Assembly: GCF_001411495.1 (NCBI RefSeq)
Contig: NZ_CP012981.1
Coordinates: 3,286,001 to 3,350,000, forward strand
Direction: 5' to 3'
Source: Burkholderia cepacia ATCC 25416
Lineage (GTDB): Bacteria > Pseudomonadota > Gammaproteobacteria > Burkholderiales > Burkholderiaceae
DNA length: 64,000 nucleotides
Position 1 is the first letter of the stretch; every line of letters begins with the position of its first letter. Below, in pieces: positions 59,363-64,000 of this stretch. The notes below the pieces were generated by a model that did not search any database, was not told the DNA's origin, and saw only the letters and a list, made by a program, of their open reading frames with translations. The translations under genes and the position numbers were made by a program.

Positions 59363-60085
59363 ATGGATATGGCTAGATGCACGGCACCGGTACGTGGGCA
59401 CAGGTCGGCAGCTGCTGCTGCAGACTGTCCTGCATGTGGCGGCCGTGGCTACGGCTACGGCGGTGGCTACGGCTCTTCCTACTACGATTCGCCCTACTCC
59501 ACGGCGGCCATCGGAGGAAGCACTTACAGCAGTGGCGGCAGCGGCAGGCCCAGTGGCGGAGCAAGACCCCGCTGGTCGCGAGCCGGTTCATCAGTCTCGT
59601 ACACGCCCGCCCAAGTCGTATCACTCACGCCAGTTCGTGAATCTGTGGAGAATACAGCGAAGGAGCAGCCGGACCTTCGCGATTGCTTCTTGTGCCACGC
59701 GTGGGACGATCGGCAAGGGGCAGCCAAGGAGCTGTATGAATTGCTCGATGCGGCTGGCGTCAAGGTATGGTTCAGTGAGAGAGACCTTGGCCTGGGCGTA
59801 CCGATGATGCGTGCCATCGACAAGGGCTTGGCGAATTCCCGCATCGGGCTCGTGCTGGTCACCCCGAACCTGTTGCGCCGCCTCCCGCAAGAGGGTGTTG
59901 CGGACAAAGAGCTTTCGGCCCTCTTGGCGGGCAATCGGCTCGTGCCCATCGTGCATCAAACGACGTATCAAGAGCTCCGAAATATCAGCCCGTTGCTTGC
60001 TTCCCGATCCGGCCTGGACACGGCCGAGGACTCAATGGAAGTGGTCGCGACCAAGATCGCCGAGCTGGTCGCCATCTGGGACTAG
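59363..60085 (+). CDS. TIR-domain protein with N-terminal Cys/His motif
   Basis: A 240-residue protein. Residues 6-25 carry C6, H13 and C22-P-A-C25 (RCTAPVRGH...DCPACGG), a likely zinc-binding motif; a Gly/Tyr/Ser-rich linker runs to ~80. Residues ~105-215 form a TIR domain (DCFLCHAWDD, VKVWFSERDLGLGVPMMRAIDKGLANSRIGLVLVTPNLL). E139 in WFSERDL is placed like the catalytic glutamate of NAD-cleaving TIRs. Bacterial TIRs often act in antiphage defence by depleting NAD; the role here is inferred. It sits between mutS fragments 2 and 3, upstream of an AbiTii-domain gene. The ATG at 59369 is an alternative start. Confidence 0.85.
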   Translation: MDMARCTAPVRGHRSAAAAADCPACGGRGYGYGGGYGSSYYDSPYSTAAIGGSTYSSGGSGRPSGGARPRWSRAGSSVSYTPAQVVSLTPVRESVENTAKEQPDLRDCFLCHAWDDRQGAAKELYELLDAAGVKVWFSERDLGLGVPMMRAIDKGLANSRIGLVLVTPNLLRRLPQEGVADKELSALLAGNRLVPIVHQTTYQELRNISPLLASRSGLDTAEDSMEVVATKIAELVAIWD

Positions 60086-60126
60086 CTCGCCTTCTGCCAA
60101 CCGGCAGAGAGTCAAGAGACACAACA

Positions 60127-60154
60127 AAAAGCCCCGCCGAAGCGGGGCTTTTCT
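60127..60154 (+). terminator. Terminator after the TIR gene
   Basis: 11-bp perfect stem AAAAGCCCCGC/GCGGGGCTTTT with a CGAA loop and a trailing T run. Confidence 0.93.
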
Positions 60155-60159
60155 TTCTG

Positions 60160-60205
60160 TGGGCGCGAGCCGGAGTCCAACCGGCCTAAACGGCTTTGCA
60201 GGCCG
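60160..60205 (-). pseudogene. 3' fragment of a tRNA-Cys
   Basis: The minus strand reads from the anticodon arm (GGCCTGCAAAGCC, anticodon GCA) through a T-arm GCCGG-TTGGACT-CCGGC to TCGCGCCC. This matches the 3' part of tRNA-Cys except that the T-loop has TTGGAC instead of TTCGAC. The 5' half is missing and AT-rich unrelated DNA starts at once after the fragment. Such pieces are typical attachment-site remnants of elements that integrate in tRNA genes. Confidence 0.65.
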
Positions 60206-60341
60206 ACATCAACTATTATAAATCAATAGTTTACGAAATTAAACCACCCGAATTAACCGCCTCACGCGACCGCGTCATTCGATAAGCAGTTCACCCGCAC
60301 AATCGATGTATGATCCCTACATCCCACTCCAAACCACGCCC

Positions 60342-61256
60342 ATGCAGCTCTTTGACGATATCGTGACATTGCTCAGCGACGAGACGAAGTCCCTGACGAG
60401 CGCGCTTTTAAAAACTAGGGTGCTTATGCACCGGATCGGCCATAAAGACATTGACGGATGGCTGGCGTGCGAGCTTAACGGTTACCCCAAAGACGCCCAG
60501 ATTCCCAACTATCGCATCGTGGGTGCAAACGTCATAGGCACGGTAGAGAACATCGCGAAGCGATACAACAATGTGACTTTGCCAACACTTCATCTTCCTG
60601 AGGTATTTAGAGAAAGATTCAACAGAGCTCACTTGGCGCATTCCGTCGCAGAACTCGAATCGTTTGCCGTAGCAAAAGAAGGGTCTGTGGCATCAGCCAT
60701 CCCGCCCGAACTTTATGGGATGATGAGCAAGCCGTATGACGGCGACTTCTCCGTAACGTCCGCAAAGAGCGTCATCGGCTCAACCTCCATAAAAGGCGTT
60801 CTTGTTGAGATTCGTTCGCGCCTACTAGAGTTCGTGCTGTCGTTACAAGACAAAATTGGCGATGTACCGGAGGGTGAAATGAAGAAAGCGGCCGAAGGCC
60901 TAAATACCGGGGCTCTTTTCCAATCAGCCGTATTCGGCTCAAATACGACAATTGTGGTGGGGAGCCAAAATAGAACAACAGTTAATAACACGGCGACTCA
61001 GGGCGACATCTCTCAGCTGCGAAAGGTCCTGCGCGATGCCGGAATTGGCGAATCCGATCTAGCCACATTGGATCAGGCGATCGAGGACGATGGTGATGCC
61101 CCCCACCGTACAAAAACGCTCGGTCCGCGAGTCGCTGAGTGGATTGGAAACATGCTGCAGAGGGCGGCAACTGGTGCACTACAAATCGGACTCAACACTG
61201 CTGGTACCTTGCTAACGTCGGAAATTTCCAACTATTACGGACTTGGCTCCAGCTGA
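60342..61256 (+). CDS. AbiTii-domain protein
   Basis: A 304-residue protein. Residues ~3-115 match the AbiTii domain (FDDIVTLLSDETKSLTSALLKTRVLMHRIGHKDIDGWLACELNGYPK, PNYRIVGANVIG, LAHSVAELESF), found at the N-terminus of proteins linked to abortive phage infection. The middle is helical, then an Asn/Thr-rich stretch (SNTTIVVGSQNRTTVNNTATQGD), and the C-terminus has a Gly/Ala-rich helix that may touch membrane. I prefer the ATG at 60342; one at 60306 is in frame. Lower GC than the core genes suggests acquisition. Function is inferred from the domain only. Confidence 0.8.
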   Translation: MQLFDDIVTLLSDETKSLTSALLKTRVLMHRIGHKDIDGWLACELNGYPKDAQIPNYRIVGANVIGTVENIAKRYNNVTLPTLHLPEVFRERFNRAHLAHSVAELESFAVAKEGSVASAIPPELYGMMSKPYDGDFSVTSAKSVIGSTSIKGVLVEIRSRLLEFVLSLQDKIGDVPEGEMKKAAEGLNTGALFQSAVFGSNTTIVVGSQNRTTVNNTATQGDISQLRKVLRDAGIGESDLATLDQAIEDDGDAPHRTKTLGPRVAEWIGNMLQRAATGALQIGLNTAGTLLTSEISNYYGLGSS

Positions 61257-61307
61257 CAGGCTCTGCCGCATCGGCCACATAGCAATATTTGTCGGTCCGT
61301 CGCAACC

Positions 61308-61391
61308 GCCCCCGTAGTTCAGGGGATGGAATGATAAGCTCAAGGCTTATCCAGCAAGGCTCTCGCCCCTTGCTGTAGCAAATTTGTAGCA
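61308..61391 (+). other. tRNA-like segment followed by TGTAGCA direct repeats
   Basis: GCCCCCGTAGTTC opens like a tRNA 5' half: a D-arm (GTTC/GAAT) and a 5-bp anticodon-like arm ATAAG-CTCAAGG-CTTAT follow. The T-arm and acceptor 3' strand are not tRNA-like. TGTAGCA then occurs twice (61374-61380 and 61385-61391), a pattern reminiscent of integrase arm sites near attachment sites. It is probably a remnant of integration, not a working tRNA. Confidence 0.4.
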
Positions 61392-61395
61392 CGCG

Positions 61396-61420
61396 AAAAA
61401 GCCCGCTCGCAGCGGGCTTT
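61396..61420. terminator. Terminator of the diguanylate cyclase gene
   Basis: 10-bp perfect stem AAAGCCCGCT/AGCGGGCTTT with a 3-base loop. The longer T run is on the minus strand, so it mainly serves the gene ending at 61450. Confidence 0.88.
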
Positions 61421-61449
61421 CGTATTCTTGTACCTGCCAATTCGCTCCA

Positions 61450-62928
61450 TCAAGCTGCTACGTTGGACGTAGCGACCTTGTTCCTCCCGGTTAACTTCGC
61501 GTAGTACAGCGCCTCGTCTGCCTCCTTGATCAGCGCGCTTGGCTCACAGCCTTGATCCGGCGTCCACGTCGCCAAACCAATACTGGCCGTCACGCGCCCA
61601 TATTCGCTACCAGCGTGCTCAAGTGCCAGATCGTCGATCGCCGCACGAATCCGTTCGGCGATCTGCACGGCTCCGGTCTGCGGCGTGTCCGGGAGCAGCA
61701 CGACGAATTCCTCCCCGCCATAGCGAGCCGCAGTATCGACCGGGCGTCGGATGCTCTCGCCGATACAGCGGGCGACCGCAGCCAGCGCATCATCCCCTGC
61801 CTGATGGCCGTAAGTATCGTTGTAAGCCTTAAAGCGGTCGACGTCGACGAACAGCAGTGAAAAGACGGAATGCGCGCGCCTGGCGCGACGCCACTCCCGG
61901 TTCAACACCTCCCCGAAGCTGCGGCGATTGTTCAGGCCGGTGAGCCCGTCGGTGCGTGCAAGCAGCACCAGCTCTGACTCAGCACGCATGCGACGCCGCA
62001 GTTGCCCACTGAGCAAGATCGACAGCGCGATGAAAGCAGCGCCGAAGGTGGCTACTAATGCGCCGATTGTTACGGCGCGGTGCCGCCACGCGGCATAGAT
62101 GTCCTGCTCGGCTTCCGCCACCATGATGATCAGCGGCAACTTGGGCAGGTGCTTGAAGTAGTAGAGCCGGCGCACGCCGTCGATTGAGGCGGTCTCCGAG
62201 AACACCCCTTCTGGTGCGGACTTGAACCGCAGGAAAGTCGCGGCCTTGCTGATGTCGCGGCCGACGATACCGTCCTTGTACGGCTGACGCATCACCATAA
62301 TGCCGTCCTTGCCGATCAGCGACATCGAACCATGCTGCCCGAGCGATAGGCCGGCAAACAGCCGATGGAAGTATTCGAGGTTGAGCGCGATCAGTGCAAT
62401 ACCCGCGAACGATCCGTCCGAGTTTGAGATCCGCCGCGACAACGTAATGACGAGCATGCCGCTGCGCAGGCGCGATGCGAACGGATCGCTGACATAGAGA
62501 CCAACATCAGGACGATCGCGATGGACGGTGAAGTACTTACGGTCGGAGAAATTTCCCTTGCGGGGCACGTCGTTGGACGAATCGAGGATGATGTTGCCCT
62601 TGGCATCGAGCACCAGCTGCGCACCAATAAAGGGCGCATTCATTGCATGGTCGAACAGCACGCCGCGTCGCAGCGCGGGCGCTGCTGCCATCACGTCAGG
62701 CCGCTGCAAGCCGTGAATCAGCGCCTGTAAGGATAGGTCGTAGAGTTCGAAGTTGCGCTCGATATCGCGCTCGGCCAGCAGACCGAGATTGCGCGAGGTT
62801 TCGCTAGCCCGCTCCAGGGCGTCGTGGCGGCTCTGGAATAGCTGTAGCACGCACAGGCCCATCAGCGCGCAGGCAATCACAATGCCGACTGCCACAATGG
62901 CGTAAGGGGCTGCCTTCCCGGGATGCAT
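61450..62928 (-). CDS. Membrane diguanylate cyclase with Cache sensor domain
   Basis: A 492-residue protein. A membrane segment at about 10-30 (YAIVAVGIVIACALMGLCVL), a periplasmic dCache-type sensor to ~280 (DRKYFTVHRDRPDVGLYVSDPF is typical), a second membrane segment (TIGALVATFGAAFIALSILL), then the GGDEF domain with YGGEEF (404-408). The product-inhibition I-site RPVD (395-398) is present. It should make cyclic di-GMP in response to an external ligand. GAGGAGA precedes the ATG. It lies inside the mosaic region but has GC content closer to the core than the AbiTii gene. Confidence 0.93.
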   Translation of the reverse strand: MHPGKAAPYAIVAVGIVIACALMGLCVLQLFQSRHDALERASETSRNLGLLAERDIERNFELYDLSLQALIHGLQRPDVMAAAPALRRGVLFDHAMNAPFIGAQLVLDAKGNIILDSSNDVPRKGNFSDRKYFTVHRDRPDVGLYVSDPFASRLRSGMLVITLSRRISNSDGSFAGIALIALNLEYFHRLFAGLSLGQHGSMSLIGKDGIMVMRQPYKDGIVGRDISKAATFLRFKSAPEGVFSETASIDGVRRLYYFKHLPKLPLIIMVAEAEQDIYAAWRHRAVTIGALVATFGAAFIALSILLSGQLRRRMRAESELVLLARTDGLTGLNNRRSFGEVLNREWRRARRAHSVFSLLFVDVDRFKAYNDTYGHQAGDDALAAVARCIGESIRRPVDTAARYGGEEFVVLLPDTPQTGAVQIAERIRAAIDDLALEHAGSEYGRVTASIGLATWTPDQGCEPSALIKEADEALYYAKLTGRNKVATSNVAA

Positions 62929-63049
62929 GGATCTCCTCGCCGCAAAAGTGTGCGCGCGCCGGCGCGTGGTTTCCGCATACTAAATCGGATAAGCACATTT
63001 GCAAGCGCAGAGCGAAATTGATCGAAAGGCGAACATCGCGCAAGGGAGA

Positions 63050-63115
63050 CAGAGCTATCGGTGAACCCGAGCGGCAACAGTAACTTTATGTCCGATCTAT
63101 GACAAGACGTCACCC
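63050..63115 (+). repeat. Partial mutS-promoter repeat, copy 3
   Basis: GGTGAACCCGAGCGGCAACAG, ACTTTATGTCCGATCTATGAC and a following GTCACCCGA line up with GGTAAACTCGGGCAACCCAAG, ACTTCATGCCTGACCTATGAC and GTCGCCCGA of copy 1. The start-codon position is kept (ATG at about 63099), but the coding part stops matching after two codons, so the MMQQYLR region is lost. Confidence 0.6.
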
Positions 63116-63152
63116 GATTCAATTGGCAGGGATTGACGGACCTTAGCTGCCC

Positions 63153-63869
63153 TCAGATCTCGGCAAGAAGCGGCAGTAGATCCATAGAAATGAGTCGCGC
63201 CTCGATATTGTGCGCCACGGCCAGGTGCTCCTCATTGTCGGCCGAGAACACCTCACCCTTGATGCTGACAAGGATCGTCCCGAGTCGCATCTTCCGATCT
63301 GCCGACAACACGGGAACGATCTCCTGCGCTTCGGGGATCTGTTGAATGGTCAGCTCCACGGGCAGATAGATCATCCAACCCACACCGGGGCGGTCTTGAA
63401 ACGCCTGCTTGTCCGAGTAACCGTCAGGCGCTGCCGAGATCACGGCCGGCAAAAACTCCTGTGCGGTCGCGCCCACAATACTCGCCACAGTGTCTTTGTG
63501 TTCGATGAACGCCCCGCGAGCGTCAATTGATACCGTATCGGGGAAATGCCCGCCGCACGCGAAGACCTCAATCGATGCGCCGATGGAATCGTCGGCGCTG
63601 CCATCCCATATCCCGAGCGAGGACGTTTCTTCGCCCCGGTATTCATTCTCCAGCGCCGCGACCGCCGTGCTACTGGGCTGGCCATCGGTCGCGTACACCT
63701 CCCCCGCCTGCGCCTCTTCGAGCGTGTCGCCCTGCATTCGCCAATTCGGACGCGACAGTTCCGGAGCCGCTGCCGCCATTACATCAACAATCGCACCAAC
63801 CTTCGCGAGTGTTTGCGAGAAAGCGAACACCTCGATCCCGCCGGCCTTGATGAAGGAATCAATTTTCAT
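63153..63869 (-). CDS. Imm52-like immunity protein
   Basis: A 238-residue acidic soluble protein. Its build fits the immunity protein 52 family: NWRMQGDTLEEAQAGEVYATDGQPSSTAVAALENEYRGEE, SLGIWDGSADDSIGASIEV, then QDRPGVGWMIYLPVELTIQQIPEAQEIVPV and a terminal ISMDLLPLLAEI. Such proteins neutralise toxins of polymorphic or type VI secretion systems encoded just upstream. Its ATG lies 12 bases after the stop of a gene that runs off the window, as expected for a toxin-immunity pair. Family assignment is from memory of the pattern. Confidence 0.7.
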   Translation of the reverse strand: MKIDSFIKAGGIEVFAFSQTLAKVGAIVDVMAAAAPELSRPNWRMQGDTLEEAQAGEVYATDGQPSSTAVAALENEYRGEETSSLGIWDGSADDSIGASIEVFACGGHFPDTVSIDARGAFIEHKDTVASIVGATAQEFLPAVISAAPDGYSDKQAFQDRPGVGWMIYLPVELTIQQIPEAQEIVPVLSADRKMRLGTILVSIKGEVFSADNEEHLAVAHNIEARLISMDLLPLLAEI

Positions 63870-63881
63870 GATGGTAGGAAT

Positions 63882-64000
63882 TTACGGAAAATACTCCGAC
63901 TCGATCGACATGGTCTTAAACCATACCGACATCCGCCTATAGGTCAACGGCCCTTGGAAATAGTACCGTAGCCGCGTAGGCGGATTCGCCTTGACCCGCA
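63882..64000 (-). CDS. 3' end of a probable toxin/effector gene (cut by window edge)
   Basis: Reading leftward from the window end, one frame stays open for 38 codons and stops at 63882. Its composition is protein-like and it ends YYFQGPLTYRRM...SEYFP. It is directly upstream of the Imm52-like gene in the same direction. Imm52 genes usually follow toxins with a Tox-REase-5 nuclease domain, whose C-termini have a similar aromatic, basic character. The identity is therefore an inference from context. Confidence 0.5.
   Translation of the reverse strand, partial: RVKANPPTRLRYYFQGPLTYRRMSVWFKTMSIESEYFP

Overview
The window is high-GC betaproteobacterial DNA that reads as chromosome-1 core sequence of a Burkholderia, most likely of the cepacia complex. 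The reasons are GC-rich codon use throughout, gene content and order (aceA/aceB glyoxylate cluster, yejABEF, cyoABCD, cysS-accA-tilS, ppiA-ppiB-lpxH), and tRNA and protein sequences that look Burkholderia-like. The species call is an inference; no database was searched.

Layout. 1-11.4 kb: a glutathione peroxidase fragment, an ABC-F ATPase, alr-radA, lplT, thiD, the overlapping tsaB-rimI-udg-DUF1853 operon and an acyl-CoA-binding protein. 11.4-21.4 kb: a DEAD-box helicase with a long leader, the glyoxylate shunt genes aceA and aceB with a stress protein, LysR and haloacid dehalogenase between them, then a gamma-glutamylcyclotransferase, an AraC regulator and a GNAT. 21.6-24.2 kb: seven tRNA genes (three Asp-Glu repeats plus Ala) downstream of gltX. 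24.4-32.6 kb: a patatin lipoprotein, an NlpC/P60 endopeptidase, the complete yejABEF peptide importer and a proline-rich exported protein. 32.9-38.5 kb: cytochrome bo3 oxidase cyoABCD and an orphan NuoM-type subunit. 38.5-42.5 kb: lower-GC DNA with a GlcG/SDR/LysR locus. 42.5-57.1 kb: housekeeping genes (tRNA-Ser, aspartokinase, tilS, accA, a DNA glycosylase, cysS, a TPR protein, two cyclophilins, lpxH, cysE, trmJ, suhB and a FAD oxidoreductase).

The last 7 kb (57.1-64 kb) differ. They are mosaic, lower in GC, and punctuated by broken copies of what looks like the promoter and first ~20 codons of mutS. Two clear copies (start codons at 58056 and 59148) both read into the MutS motif TPMMQQYLR and then stop at the same codon. 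They share flanking sequence on both sides but differ in the variable MutS N-terminus. A partial promoter copy lies near 63.07 kb and a decayed candidate near 57.17 kb. Between and around them sit acquired-looking modules: a chloramphenicol-phosphotransferase-like kinase, an unknown 102-residue protein, a TIR-domain protein, an AbiTii-domain protein, a membrane diguanylate cyclase, and an Imm52-like immunity gene behind the 3' end of a toxin gene cut by the window edge. A 3' piece of a tRNA-Cys and a tRNA-like segment with TGTAGCA repeats add to the signs of repeated site-specific integration.

My interpretation is a landing site at the 5' end of mutS, used serially by elements that each bring a replacement mutS start. 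No recombinase gene and no intact mutS lie inside the window; both would be expected to the right. This is the most interesting part of the window. The remainder is well-ordered core genome.
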